A stretch of DNA of 64,000 nt, taken from the NCBI GenBank assembly GCA_038750655.1, contig JBCDGZ010000014.1, positions 10,426-74,425 of the forward strand. The letters are read 5' to 3'. A program made the position numbers and the translations under genes. The notes under the pieces were generated by a model. The model ran no database searches. It was not told where the DNA came from and saw nothing but the letters and a program-made list of their open reading frames with translations. This stretch comes from JBCDGZ01 sp038750655 (lineage in GTDB: Bacteria; Bacteroidota; Bacteroidia; Chitinophagales; Saprospiraceae). Of the stretch, positions 43,365 through 53,113 are shown in pieces (the stretch's first letter is position 1; each line of letters begins with the position of its first letter).

Positions 43365-43961
43365 CTAGATCAGCGCCAAGTCCGATTTCTCATATTTGAC
43401 AAAGCCGCCCTTGGTTGGCAGCTGCTTTTTGACGTCCCAATATTTGCGGGCCTCCTGGAAAGAATAGCCCTTGTTATCATCCAAAAAATCACGGACATAT
43501 TGGTTAAACATATTATAGGCAGCAATTTCTCTTCTGAAATTAGGATTCTCCTTACGCCGTTCCAGTTCCTCCCATTTCAAAATGGCATCCTCCAAAGTCT
43601 TCCCCGCATTGCTCTTTGCCCAGGCCATAAAATCACCATGACAAGAAAAGTGATCGCCAATCTCCGCCTTCATAAACCGCCGAAAGTTAGGACCGAAAGA
43701 AATATTATCCGTAATCACCGTATCCCGACTCAGCTCCGCCCTCGCCCAATTAAATTTAGAGTGGGCCTTTTTCTTTTTGGCTACAGGCTTGAGTGCCCCA
43801 TCGTTATCCAAGGCATATATAATGCGATCCCTCAGCTCAAATTTGCTGCCGCTGTAGGGCAGTTGGATGGCCTTGCAAATGTCTACCATCTCGGCTTTCA
43901 GCCAGTACCAATTGTTGAATTCTACGCCGGTCTTAATATCTGTAAAATCTGGTCGTGTCAT
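43365..43961 (-). CDS. SAP-domain protein with DUF6434
   Basis: A 198-residue protein. The first 65 residues (CKAIQLPYSGSKFELRDRII) form a SAP-like helix-extension-helix, a motif usually binding DNA. The rest matches DUF6434 (FNWARAELSRDTVITDN, NFRRFMKAEIG, FMAWAKSNAGKTLEDAI) and has an HExxH-free, helical, basic character; function unknown. It stands alone between ppk1 and the toxin-antitoxin pair. Confidence 0.75.
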   Translation of the reverse strand: MTRPDFTDIKTGVEFNNWYWLKAEMVDICKAIQLPYSGSKFELRDRIIYALDNDGALKPVAKKKKAHSKFNWARAELSRDTVITDNISFGPNFRRFMKAEIGDHFSCHGDFMAWAKSNAGKTLEDAILKWEELERRKENPNFRREIAAYNMFNQYVRDFLDDNKGYSFQEARKYWDVKKQLPTKGGFVKYEKSDLALI

Positions 43962-44009
43962 TGTACATCTTGATTATTCAAGTGTATAACAGATTTTTGG
44001 GGAAATGTT

Positions 44010-44423
44010 TTACAATAAAGCGTGTAGATAATTCGCCGTATCCTTTAGGCCAAATAGTTCGAGATACTGAGCTAGGAAATTTTTTAAGTTGTTAGTAACA
44101 ATAATATTTGCATTAACCTTGATTGCTGCGGCTAGGACATGGCGATCTTTTTCATCAGGAAGTGTTAAGCTATCGATGAGTACCTCGTAGTTTTTAACTA
44201 ATGCGTCTGGAAAAGCTTGGTTCGCCCAGCCGATCCGCTTTTTGATTTCTGCTTCGCTTACCCTCTTTCTTCTCATTACCTCTATCCATTCATCGAAGAT
44301 ATGTTTACTCCACTTTGGCGTATATAACTCGTCGTGGGCAAACCAAAAGAGTAGATCACGAATCTCAATAGGAACGATTACGTTGGTATCGAGGACACAG
44401 ATAAATCTAATGCTATGAATCAT
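44010..44423 (-). CDS. PIN-domain toxin
   Basis: A PIN-fold nuclease of about 137 residues. The acidic metal residues are visible as FICVLDTNVIV (Asp near 12), a middle Glu in SKHIFDEWIEV, and DEKDRHVLAAAI near 100. PIN toxins cut RNA. I start at ATG 44423, which overlaps the antitoxin stop by 11 bases; ATG 44447 is possible. Order antitoxin then toxin with overlap is typical of type II modules. Confidence 0.85.
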   Translation of the reverse strand: MIHSIRFICVLDTNVIVPIEIRDLLFWFAHDELYTPKWSKHIFDEWIEVMRRKRVSEAEIKKRIGWANQAFPDALVKNYEVLIDSLTLPDEKDRHVLAAAIKVNANIIVTNNLKNFLAQYLELFGLKDTANYLHALL

Positions 44424-44868
44424 ACAATCCTGATTCTTCGTCGGCATTCATTATTTTGGTCAATAATTCTTGCTGCTCCGCCTTTTTACTTTTCTTGTAA
44501 GCCATTACATCCTCAAATTTTACCCGTCGATGTTTACCAATTTTGGTGTAGTCAATTTTTCCTTCCTCAAGTAATTTTACTAGATGGGGACGAGAACAGC
44601 CCAGTAGATCAGCAGCGGCTTGAGTAGTCATTTCTGTAGCCACCGGAACAATTGATATAGGTTTCCCTTGGCTCGTAACTTTCAGGATTTTGGCAAGTAG
44701 TTTCAAGGCTTTCAGGGGTACTTTAATTTTTTCCTTCGTTTCTTCAACCTCTATTTCAGGAGCGTCTTTATGGATTTTTTCAAGTGCTTCTACAAGCGTA
44801 TTGTAGGACTCCATAGCGACCTTTTGTTCTTCTTTCGAAGGCTTGTATATATGCTCTAAAGGATTCAT
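44413..44868 (-). CDS. Excisionase-family helix-turn-helix antitoxin
   Basis: A 151-residue protein. The C-terminal half holds a MerR/excisionase-type winged helix (MTTQAAADLLGCSRPHLVKLLEEGKIDYTKIG..., from about residue 78). The N-terminal half is helical and charged, likely the part that binds the toxin. It is followed with an 11-base overlap by the PIN gene. A tandem 9-bp repeat 36 bases upstream may be its own operator. Confidence 0.85.
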   Translation of the reverse strand: MNPLEHIYKPSKEEQKVAMESYNTLVEALEKIHKDAPEIEVEETKEKIKVPLKALKLLAKILKVTSQGKPISIVPVATEMTTQAAADLLGCSRPHLVKLLEEGKIDYTKIGKHRRVKFEDVMAYKKSKKAEQQELLTKIMNADEESGLYDS

Positions 44869-44903
44869 CTTTTTGGATTGCGGTTATGATCAATTCAATG
44901 AAT

Positions 44904-44921
44904 ATAATCGAAATAATCGAA
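44904..44921 (-). promoter_or_regulatory. Tandem operator candidate for the antitoxin/toxin pair
   Basis: ATAATCGAA occurs twice head to tail (44904-44912 and 44913-44921) 36 bp upstream of the antitoxin ATG. Antitoxins of this kind usually repress their own promoter; the abutting repeats fit one or two DNA-binding monomers. No TAnnTTTG element is clear nearby. Confidence 0.4.
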
Positions 44922-44934
44922 AATGTTTGTACGC

Positions 44935-47900
44935 CTAATCTGCTTTCCCCAAAGCCACCAACTCCCTTAACTCCCCATCCGAAAAATCTCCAATCCACTG
45001 CTCACCGTTGGAGACGGTGAGGTCGGCTAGCTCTTTCTTTTTAAGGAGCATGGTGTTGATTTTTTCCTCAAAAGTGCCTTGGGTGATGAAGCGATGGACC
45101 AGCACATTGCGCTTCTGACCGATGCGGTAGGCGCGGTCGGTGGCCTGGGCTTCTACGGCGGGGTTCCACCAGAGGTCGAAGTGGATGACGTTGGAGGCGG
45201 CAGTGAGGTTGAGGCCGGTACCGCCGGCTTTGAGGGAGAGCAAGAGGGCTCGGGTAGCCCGGTCGTTTTGGAACTGCTCGACCATTTCGTCGCGCTTTTT
45301 GCGGGGGACGCCACCGTGCAGGAAGGGCGTTGCCAGTCCAAAGTGTTCCTCCAGCATCTCCGCCAGCAGGCGGCCCATCTCTTGGTACTGCGTAAAAATC
45401 AAGACCTTTTCTCCATTGTTCAAAATGGGCTGCATCAGGTCGATCAAAAGCATGCACTTTCCGGAGAAGGCGGCGTCGGCCTTCCCCTTCTTGAGGAACT
45501 GCCTCGGGTGGTTACAAACCTGCTTGAGGGCTGTGATCAGCTTGAGCACCAAGCCCTTCCGGGCGATGCCCTCTGCCGTCTCAATCTGCCGCATGGTATT
45601 GTCCACTACGCTCTGGTAAAGGGCAGCCTGCTTGCTGGTCAGCTGGCAAAACTGGTCTTGCTCGATCTTGTCTGGTAAGTCTTTGATAATGGATTTGTCG
45701 GTTTTGACGCGGCGCAGGATGAAGGGGGAAGTGATCTTGCGGAAGCGCTTTAGCTGCTGCTGGTTGCGGTCGACTTCGATGGGGCGGGCGTAGTTGTCCT
45801 TGAAAGCCTTTAGGCCCCCGAGGTAGCCCTTGTTGCTGAAGTCGAAGATGCTCCAATATTCGCTCAGGCGGTTTTCGACGGGGGTGCCGCTCATGGCGAT
45901 TTTTACCGCCGCCTTGATTTTCTTGATGGCCTTGGTCTGGGCGGTGCTTGGGTTTTTGATGTTTTGGGCTTCGTCGATAGCCAGGAGGAGCCAGGGCAGT
46001 TTGCTCAGTTGGTGGCTGTCGCTGCGGGCGACGCCGTAGGTGGTGATGAGCAGATCGGCGGTTTGGAGGGGAGCCAGGTCGCGCTTAGGGCCGTGGTAGA
46101 GGTGGGGGTGCAGAGCGGGGGCAAATTTGGCGATCTCCTTGCTCCAGTTGGTAAGCAGTGTGGTAGGGACGATGATGAGTGCTTTGCGTTGATCCAGCTC
46201 GCCGTCCTCTTTGAGCTTAAGCAAGGTGGCGATGACTTGCAGGGTTTTACCCAGCCCCATATCATCAGCAATGAGGCTACCGAAGCCAATGCGGGTATTT
46301 TTGTAGAGCCACTGGTAGCCCCGCAGTTGGTAGGGGCGCAGGGTGGCGCGGAGCTGCCGGGGTGGCTTCACCGCCTCCCCATTCAACAGGTTGTCGATCA
46401 GTTCTTTAGTCGTCTCATCGAGCTGAACGTGGGCTCCTTCGTACTCTTCGGTAAGGGCGACTTGTAGGAGTTCTTGGCTATTCAGCTGGGGAGGATTGCG
46501 CATTTGCTGGATCAGTTTTTTGATGTCTTCTTCGTTGAAATGCACATATTGGTCATTGATCAATACAATCCCGCTGTATTGCTGGATCATTTGCTCGAAC
46601 TGCGATGCTGGAACCAGGTGATCTCCAATGGCCACCTGCCAGTTGAAGTTGATCAGTTGATCTAATGAAAGTAAAGACTTTTTGTTGATCGCTCCACCTT
46701 CCTCCGATTCCAGGGTTAGGGAGAGCTGAGGGCGCAACAGCTTACGCAGGGCCTTCGGCAGCAGTACCTTGATGCCAAAGAGCCGAATGGTTGGCAAGAT
46801 TTTAAAGAGGACCGCTACAAATTTTTCTGAATCAAAATGAAGCAGCTCCTGTCCTTTAGAAGCAATGAGCGTCTGAATCTGAGGGAAATGTTCGGCCAGC
46901 ATCGTCAGATCGCGCAGGGCATCCATGCGGATATTGCGGTATTGGGTTTCCTCAAACAGCTCCGGTAGACTAATGAGCGTCTGCAAAGCCTGCTTTTTAT
47001 CTTCCACGGCCACGTCCACTACAAAACTGTTCTCCTCAGGCTGGTCTTCCACGAGCAGTACTGGGATGAAATCTTTTTCGGTCAAGTAGAATTTGTTCAG
47101 CCAGAGTTGAATGGCGGCAGGATACCCCTGGCTTTCGTAAGCCTCGAACTTTTCCAAACTCCCATTAAAGAACAACTGGGTGACTTGATTCTCCAGCATC
47201 CTGAGATTGGTCTGGGGCTGTTTTTGGATAAAATGATTGAGAAAGACGCTCAGGCTGCTGTTGAGGGTTTCGCTCTCGATGGGTTCGAAGATTTCTTTCC
47301 CCACCTTCACAAAAACTAAATCTGTTGGAATCAGCTGTTTCAATTTTTCATTCAGCTGATTGATGTCCTCGTTAATCACCAGCGGTATCCAGCGGATGCG
47401 GTAATGTTGGATACCTATTTGCAGTAGCTCCGGCGTTATTGCGGAATGTATGGCCAGCTTAAGCGCATATTGATAGGCGAGAAATAGACCACGTAAGTGA
47501 TTCGATAGTTGCAAGAGGGCCGCTGGCGGAATTTTCTTCAACCATTCCATCAAATCCTCTAAATGCTGAAAAATGAGGATATCATCTCCCTTATTATTTC
47601 GAAGCGTACAGTACAGAAAGTTGAAGGCCTCATCTGTAATCATGGCCACCTCCTCTACCGCCAAGTGCTCTGCCAAGAGTTTTTCAGGTAGCTCCCGCTT
47701 TAGCTCCGCCTTTCTCAAATTTCGAGCAGTATTTTGGTAGACCTTATGAAGAATGGGCTTAAAATCTCCAGAAGGGTAAAAAACGGGCTTGTCAGAAAGC
47801 AGCTGCATTAAATTATCCAGACAATCGGGCAATCGGGTGAAATCCAGCGTCTGATAAACCTCCTCCTTCCAGTCAAAATCTTTGGGTTCAATGTCGAAAG

Positions 47901-48468
47901 GCTGGATCAGGTCATCGACATTAGTAACCGGAATTTCTTTCTGGTCACTCCCAATAAATCCAGTGTTGGCCAAACCATCGAACAGGTCAAAATTGTGTAG
48001 TTCAAAGACCAAAAAAGGATTCTTATCAATTTCATTGGCAATCAAGTAAAGCACTGCGGCCATATGCTTGCAGGGGACCGCCCAGTCCGGGCAAGAGCAT
48101 TCCCCCTGCAAATCTTCCCAGCTGGTTGGAAAAAGGGCGATGCCTTGTTCGTTCAAATAGTCGTTGAGGTCGGGCGGTAGGTTGCGGTTCAGCAACTGAG
48201 AGAGGTAGAAGGGATTGCTGGTAATCAGCTCAATGATTTTCGCTTGGTCCTCGGAATCAAAGGGAGGGACGTAAATGTCGACGCGATAGGCATTGCGGCG
48301 GGAACCCGCCACCGTAGCCCCGATATGATTGCCTTCAATCGTAATATTCAGCACTGCCCCTTTGTTGGCATAGGTCCTTCCGCGCGGTAGTCGATTGGAG
48401 TAATCAATTGCCGTTAAGGCGTTCAGCCATTCCTTTCCCCACCAAGTGTTGCCGTAAGTTTTGCGCAT
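44935..48468 (-). CDS. SNF2-family DNA translocase with SWIM zinc finger
   Basis: A 1177-residue helicase-like ATPase. A SWIM zinc finger near 124-140 (CSCPDWAVPCKH) follows a GNTWWGKEWLNAL start. A long middle region is not recognised. The SNF2 ATPase holds the Walker A motif DDMGLGKT near 734-741 and DEAQNIKNP near 833. The second lobe has RAYRIGQKRN near 1115. SWIM-SNF2 proteins of bacteria are large, and their targets are unknown; some occur in defence islands. The toxin pair downstream is separate. Its promoter region shares a 20-bp palindrome with the divergent gene. Confidence 0.92.
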   Translation of the reverse strand: MRKTYGNTWWGKEWLNALTAIDYSNRLPRGRTYANKGAVLNITIEGNHIGATVAGSRRNAYRVDIYVPPFDSEDQAKIIELITSNPFYLSQLLNRNLPPDLNDYLNEQGIALFPTSWEDLQGECSCPDWAVPCKHMAAVLYLIANEIDKNPFLVFELHNFDLFDGLANTGFIGSDQKEIPVTNVDDLIQPFDIEPKDFDWKEEVYQTLDFTRLPDCLDNLMQLLSDKPVFYPSGDFKPILHKVYQNTARNLRKAELKRELPEKLLAEHLAVEEVAMITDEAFNFLYCTLRNNKGDDILIFQHLEDLMEWLKKIPPAALLQLSNHLRGLFLAYQYALKLAIHSAITPELLQIGIQHYRIRWIPLVINEDINQLNEKLKQLIPTDLVFVKVGKEIFEPIESETLNSSLSVFLNHFIQKQPQTNLRMLENQVTQLFFNGSLEKFEAYESQGYPAAIQLWLNKFYLTEKDFIPVLLVEDQPEENSFVVDVAVEDKKQALQTLISLPELFEETQYRNIRMDALRDLTMLAEHFPQIQTLIASKGQELLHFDSEKFVAVLFKILPTIRLFGIKVLLPKALRKLLRPQLSLTLESEEGGAINKKSLLSLDQLINFNWQVAIGDHLVPASQFEQMIQQYSGIVLINDQYVHFNEEDIKKLIQQMRNPPQLNSQELLQVALTEEYEGAHVQLDETTKELIDNLLNGEAVKPPRQLRATLRPYQLRGYQWLYKNTRIGFGSLIADDMGLGKTLQVIATLLKLKEDGELDQRKALIIVPTTLLTNWSKEIAKFAPALHPHLYHGPKRDLAPLQTADLLITTYGVARSDSHQLSKLPWLLLAIDEAQNIKNPSTAQTKAIKKIKAAVKIAMSGTPVENRLSEYWSIFDFSNKGYLGGLKAFKDNYARPIEVDRNQQQLKRFRKITSPFILRRVKTDKSIIKDLPDKIEQDQFCQLTSKQAALYQSVVDNTMRQIETAEGIARKGLVLKLITALKQVCNHPRQFLKKGKADAAFSGKCMLLIDLMQPILNNGEKVLIFTQYQEMGRLLAEMLEEHFGLATPFLHGGVPRKKRDEMVEQFQNDRATRALLLSLKAGGTGLNLTAASNVIHFDLWWNPAVEAQATDRAYRIGQKRNVLVHRFITQGTFEEKINTMLLKKKELADLTVSNGEQWIGDFSDGELRELVALGKAD

Positions 48469-48488
48469 GGGGTAAAAATAGGGTTTTA

Positions 48489-48508
48489 TAGCAAATATGT
48501 ATTTGCTA
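48489..48508. promoter_or_regulatory. 20-bp palindrome between SNF2 and isoaspartyl-peptidase genes
   Basis: TAGCAAATA and TATTTGCTA are perfect inverted copies with a 2-base spacer. It is 21 bp above the SNF2 start and 97 bp before the divergent gene, well placed to control one or both. A -7-like TACCTTTG (48540-48547) lies between it and the peptidase gene, without a matching -33 element. Confidence 0.45.
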
Positions 48509-48604
48509 CAGCGGAGAATCCTTACTGGAAGACAATTTGTACCTTTGGTGGTGGTTACCTTTTTGGGTGCTTAATGGATGTTTAACAGAGGCTTTAGAAT
48601 AATT

Positions 48605-49531
48605 ATGGTGTACAACAATCAACTTCGCCTAATCGTACACGGTGGGGCCTGGAATATCCCGGACGCCTACCGGCAGGCCCACCTAGACGGCGTTCGTGCT
48701 GCCGTCGCCGCCGGACGGGAGCTGCTGCTGGCCGGCGCCCCCGCCCTAGACGTCGTCGAAGGGGCAGTCAAGGTCATGGAGGCCGACCCCACCTTTGATG
48801 CTGGCCGAGGGGCCTTCCTCAACGAGCACGGCGAGGTCGAGCTGGACGCCATCATCATGGATGGCCGTACGCTGGACTTTGGGGCCGTAGCGGCTCTACA
48901 GAATGTGCTCCATCCCGTCGGAGTGGCCCGCCTGGTGATGGAGCAAACGGAGCACTGCATGCTAGTCGGCGAGGGGGCTTTACAATTCGCCCGCCGCATG
49001 GGCATTGAGGAGCTGCCGCCGCAGGCGCTGCTGACCGAGCGCGAGTTGGCCTTTTTCCGGCAGATTAAGGGCGATAGCAGCTATCGAACTTATCAGCCCT
49101 TTGGTGATTTACCCGGCGATACCGTCGGAGCGGTGGCCCTGGATGCGGAGGGTAACTTTGCGGTGGCGACTTCGACGGGGGGGACGGCTCGCAAGCTGAA
49201 GGGGCGGGTGGGCGACAGCCCGCTGGTCGGCGGCGGCGCGTATGCGGACAATGAGCGAGGGGGCGCCTCGGCGACAGGCTGGGGCGAGTCGATTATGAAA
49301 GTTTTGCTGAGTAAGACGGTATGTGATTTGTATGCTTATTGTGGAGCGCAAGAGGCGACAGCCAAAGGGATTGCGCTACTCGAAAAAAGAGTGGATGGAT
49401 TAGGAGGAGTGATCGGAATTGATCGACAAGGAAACTATGGCCATTTTTGCAATACACCGCGAATGGCGATGGCTTATTTACAAGAAAACGGAACGATTTA
49501 CAGCCTCATTGAAGGCGAAGACCATCGGTAA
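48605..49531 (+). CDS. Isoaspartyl peptidase / L-asparaginase (Ntn hydrolase)
   Basis: Self-cleaving N-terminal-nucleophile hydrolase that releases isoaspartyl residues from peptides. The 308 residues start near LRLIVHGGAWNIP and have FDAGRGAFLNEHG; the cleavage site and nucleophile Thr are in LPGDTVGAVALD, with STGGTARKLKGRVGDSPLVGGGAY behind it. No signal peptide, so cytoplasmic. I start at ATG 48605. The FG-GAP gene follows 24 bases downstream. Confidence 0.93.
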   Translation: MVYNNQLRLIVHGGAWNIPDAYRQAHLDGVRAAVAAGRELLLAGAPALDVVEGAVKVMEADPTFDAGRGAFLNEHGEVELDAIIMDGRTLDFGAVAALQNVLHPVGVARLVMEQTEHCMLVGEGALQFARRMGIEELPPQALLTERELAFFRQIKGDSSYRTYQPFGDLPGDTVGAVALDAEGNFAVATSTGGTARKLKGRVGDSPLVGGGAYADNERGGASATGWGESIMKVLLSKTVCDLYAYCGAQEATAKGIALLEKRVDGLGGVIGIDRQGNYGHFCNTPRMAMAYLQENGTIYSLIEGEDHR

Positions 49532-49555
49532 TTCTAAAGAAGAAAATAAAGTTTT

Positions 49556-52500
49556 ATGAAATCTAACTTATTGCTAATTGGTCTACTTTTCTTTGCCTGG
49601 AGCGCCTCTGCTCAGCTTGCTTTTCAAAATCATCTGGTTTCCGGTGGTCCAAATGATGACGATGGCGCCTACGCCGTCTACTCCGCCGATATTGATGGCG
49701 ACGGGGATATGGATGTGATTTCGGCAGCATCGGGAGGACATACTATAGCTTGGTACGAAAACCTAGATGGCAAGGGCACCTTTGGCCAACAACGGCCAAT
49801 TGCTAAAAATATTCTTTTTGCCTGGGGCTTAGCGGCGGCGGACTTGGATGGTGACGGAGATGTAGATGTGCTTTCAACATCAAGTCGTAATCCTGGTCTG
49901 GCCTGGTACGAAAATCTGGATGGGAAAGGGACTTTTGGCCCCGTACGAAAGTTTGGGGCTAGTGGAAGTGTCAACTATTCTGTGCACGTTGCAGATGTAG
50001 ACGGGGACGGTGATATGGACGTGATTTCCGATTCAGAAGATACCTATAATACGGTTTGGCACGAAAATACAGACGGCAAGGGGACCTTTAGCTGGCCGAA
50101 GGTGGTCAGTAATACAAGGGGGCGGAACAATACGATTGCTTCGGCAGATATGGATGGGGACGGCGATATTGACATTGTCACAGAAGGGGCATCCCCGACT
50201 GGGCTTGGTCCTGCCTGGTTTGAGAATACAGATGGGCAAGGGACCTTCGGTACTCAACACGCGCTCTCGGAGGAATACCTAAATGTTCGGTTCGTACACA
50301 CTACGGATATAAATAATGACGGTCATCCAGATGTACTTTTATATTCTCGATCTAAAGGAGCGATTCTGTGGTTTAAGAATGCAGATGACCAGGGAAATTT
50401 TGATGATTTTCAAATCGCTGCAGACCCAACGGAGAGCGTAGAAGCCATTTACCCCGCAGATGTAGATGGCGATGGAGATATGGATATTCTTGTTGCAACT
50501 GTAGAAGACGATCGGGTCGCCTGGTATGAGAATACGGATGGCCAAGGGACCTTCGGGGAGCAGCGAATGATTACGAATATCACTAAAGGTGCATCCTCTG
50601 TATTCGCTGTGGATTTAGATGGTGATGGCGATGCGGATGTCCTTTCTGCTTCGGGATTCGACGATAAAATAGCTTGGTATGAGAATACCGACGGCCAGGG
50701 AGCCTTTGGTGATCAACAGCGGATTACGCGTGAGGTGAGCAGCTGGGTGGCTTCTGTGTACGCTGCGGATTTGGATGGAGATGGGGATGCAGATATTGTG
50801 TCGGTTTCGCCGGGAGATGGCAAGGTTGCTTGGCATGAGAATAGAGATGGGCTGGGAGATTTTGGAGGGCGGCAGGTCCTTGCAGAGTCCGCCACTGGTG
50901 GAACCACAATCCGTACAATCGATCTTGATGTCGACGGCGATCTGGACATCGTTGTTGGAGAACGCCATCGTGTTTTTTGGTTAGAGAATACAGATGGTCG
51001 AGCTTCTTTTGGTACGGAAGAGGTGCTTGTAGAGGGAATTGGTAATGCGCATACACTACAGCTCGCAGATGTAGATGGGGATGGGGATTTGGATTTGCTT
51101 ACACCAGATATAGAAGGAGATCAAGTAAATTGGTACGAGCATATGGATGGTAGGGGCAGCTTCAGTGACAGACAAGTTGTTGTTAACGTAATTGATCCCA
51201 ATAGACTGTTCTCCAGCGATTTGGATAATGATGGTGATCTGGATGTTGTATGGTCGTCATCAATTGCTAATACCATCGGCTGGGCGGAGAACAGTGACGG
51301 GAAAGGTACATTTGTTGATCGCGGGCTGATTGCTACCGATAAGCGTGCCCTCTCTATTTTTGTTGCCGATGCAGATGGTGATGGAGATAATGATCTATTT
51401 TTGGTTTCTGTACTTGAGGATCAAGTAGTCTGGTACGAAAATATGGATGGCTTAGGGGATTTTGCAACTATACATACCGTCTCCAGTGACCTTGATGGTC
51501 CGTCCGTAATCTACGCTACTGATTTAGATAATGATGGGGATGTGGATCTCCTAGCGGCTTCCATAGGAGACGATGAGCTGGTTTGGTACAGGAATCTTCT
51601 GGGGCGGGGCATTTTTGGTAGTAAGCAAGTTATTGCTAAAATGAACTTTGGAAGTTGCCGAGATTTATACGCTGTAGACCTTAATCAGGACGGGGCCATT
51701 GATATACTCTCTGCGTTTAGTAATGATAGGATTTATTGGCATGAGAGTCGGGATGTGGTGAATAATAAGATTGAGGGCATTGTTCAGCTGGACCTTGATG
51801 GCGATGGATGCGATGGGGAGGATGTGCCAGCTTCTCGGGTTCGGGTAAATACGAGCGACGGGACGCGCCAGCACGCGACGCTAGCGTTCGACGATGGCAG
51901 CTACCAGCTGTTTTGCAACCAAGGAGGCTACACCACCTCCGTACTGGCCGCCCCCTATTTCCGGGTGGAGCCTGCCGCCCCATTTGTCAATTTTACCGGG
52001 ACCTGGGATACTGAGGTCCTTAACTTTTGCCTCAGCCCCACCCAAAGCATTGACGATCTCAACATTAGTCTCTACCCTACCAACGAGGCGCTCCCCGGCC
52101 TAAAGGCCACCTATCATCTCCGCTATCACAACGCCGGGACTCGCCCCCTAAGTGGAGCGATCACCCTGACCTACGATTCGGAGAAATGCAGCTTCGAAAG
52201 CGCCTCCGCCAATCCCTCCACAACGGGAGCCAACACCCTCCAATTTCCGTTCATCGACCTGGCCCCCTTCGAAACCCAAACCATCGATCTGACCTTCGAG
52301 CTGTTCCCCGCTCCTGACACCGAACTTGGAGACACCTTAATCTTTACCGCTCAAATTGAGTCCACCGCCACCGACATTACCCCTTCCGATAATATCTTCT
52401 CGCTCCGACAAAACGTTTTCAGCGATTTCAAACTGAACGACATGCAAGTGCTGGAAGGCCCCGAAATTTTACTGGAAGAAGCAGACGACTATTTACATTA

Positions 52501-53089
52501 CCTCATCCGTTTTCAAAACAATGGTACGCAGCCCGCCCTGCGACTACACATCCGTAATGAATTAGACGAGCGATTGGATTGGAGTACTTTACAATTGGAA
52601 AGCACCAGCCACGAATTGGCCATTAGAATAGAAAATGGCAAGGAAGTTAACTTCTTGTTCGATGATATTAATCTGCCCCACGAGGCGGTCAACGAGGAGG
52701 AATCCTACGGTTTTGTTGCCTACAAAATCAAACCCCAAGACAATGTAAGCGGTGGTGACATTATCTTCAACCAAGCCGACGTCATCTTCGATTTCAACGA
52801 AGATTTAGTAACGAATCAAGTCCGCACCGAGATCATCGACCCCACCAGTACCCAAGAAATCGAAACGCTAGATTTCCGCCTCTACCCCGTTCCCACTACT
52901 GCTGACCTCCACATAAAAGCCGATTTCACAATCGCCAAGATCGAAGTGTATGATTTGCTGGGGCATCTGCTGCTTGAGGAGCGGCGCTCTGATTACATCA
53001 ATCTTTCCCGGTTGCAAGCAGGCATTTACTTTTGCAGGATTGTAAATGGGCAAGGGCAGAGTGGGGTGAAGAAGGTTGTTAAATATTAA
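49556..53089 (+). CDS. FG-GAP/VCBS-repeat surface protein with T9SS sorting domain
   Basis: A 1177-residue exported protein. The signal ends SASAQ. About 15 VCBS/FG-GAP-like blades follow (residues about 40-730), each with a calcium loop such as DLDGDGDAD and the phrase AWYENTDGQGTFG. Next is a short hinge at about 745-800, a DUF11/DUF7619-like pair (YHLRYHNAGTRPLSGAI; NQADVIFDFNEDLVTNQVRTEI) and a T9SS type A domain (FRLYPVPTTADLHIKADF...GVKKVVKY). Secreted adhesin or calcium-binding scaffold is likely; the ligand is unknown. Confidence 0.88.
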   Translation: MKSNLLLIGLLFFAWSASAQLAFQNHLVSGGPNDDDGAYAVYSADIDGDGDMDVISAASGGHTIAWYENLDGKGTFGQQRPIAKNILFAWGLAAADLDGDGDVDVLSTSSRNPGLAWYENLDGKGTFGPVRKFGASGSVNYSVHVADVDGDGDMDVISDSEDTYNTVWHENTDGKGTFSWPKVVSNTRGRNNTIASADMDGDGDIDIVTEGASPTGLGPAWFENTDGQGTFGTQHALSEEYLNVRFVHTTDINNDGHPDVLLYSRSKGAILWFKNADDQGNFDDFQIAADPTESVEAIYPADVDGDGDMDILVATVEDDRVAWYENTDGQGTFGEQRMITNITKGASSVFAVDLDGDGDADVLSASGFDDKIAWYENTDGQGAFGDQQRITREVSSWVASVYAADLDGDGDADIVSVSPGDGKVAWHENRDGLGDFGGRQVLAESATGGTTIRTIDLDVDGDLDIVVGERHRVFWLENTDGRASFGTEEVLVEGIGNAHTLQLADVDGDGDLDLLTPDIEGDQVNWYEHMDGRGSFSDRQVVVNVIDPNRLFSSDLDNDGDLDVVWSSSIANTIGWAENSDGKGTFVDRGLIATDKRALSIFVADADGDGDNDLFLVSVLEDQVVWYENMDGLGDFATIHTVSSDLDGPSVIYATDLDNDGDVDLLAASIGDDELVWYRNLLGRGIFGSKQVIAKMNFGSCRDLYAVDLNQDGAIDILSAFSNDRIYWHESRDVVNNKIEGIVQLDLDGDGCDGEDVPASRVRVNTSDGTRQHATLAFDDGSYQLFCNQGGYTTSVLAAPYFRVEPAAPFVNFTGTWDTEVLNFCLSPTQSIDDLNISLYPTNEALPGLKATYHLRYHNAGTRPLSGAITLTYDSEKCSFESASANPSTTGANTLQFPFIDLAPFETQTIDLTFELFPAPDTELGDTLIFTAQIESTATDITPSDNIFSLRQNVFSDFKLNDMQVLEGPEILLEEADDYLHYLIRFQNNGTQPALRLHIRNELDERLDWSTLQLESTSHELAIRIENGKEVNFLFDDINLPHEAVNEEESYGFVAYKIKPQDNVSGGDIIFNQADVIFDFNEDLVTNQVRTEIIDPTSTQEIETLDFRLYPVPTTADLHIKADFTIAKIEVYDLLGHLLLEERRSDYINLSRLQAGIYFCRIVNGQGQSGVKKVVKY

Positions 53090-53113
53090 TGGCATGCAGT
53101 ATTCGTAAGTGAC

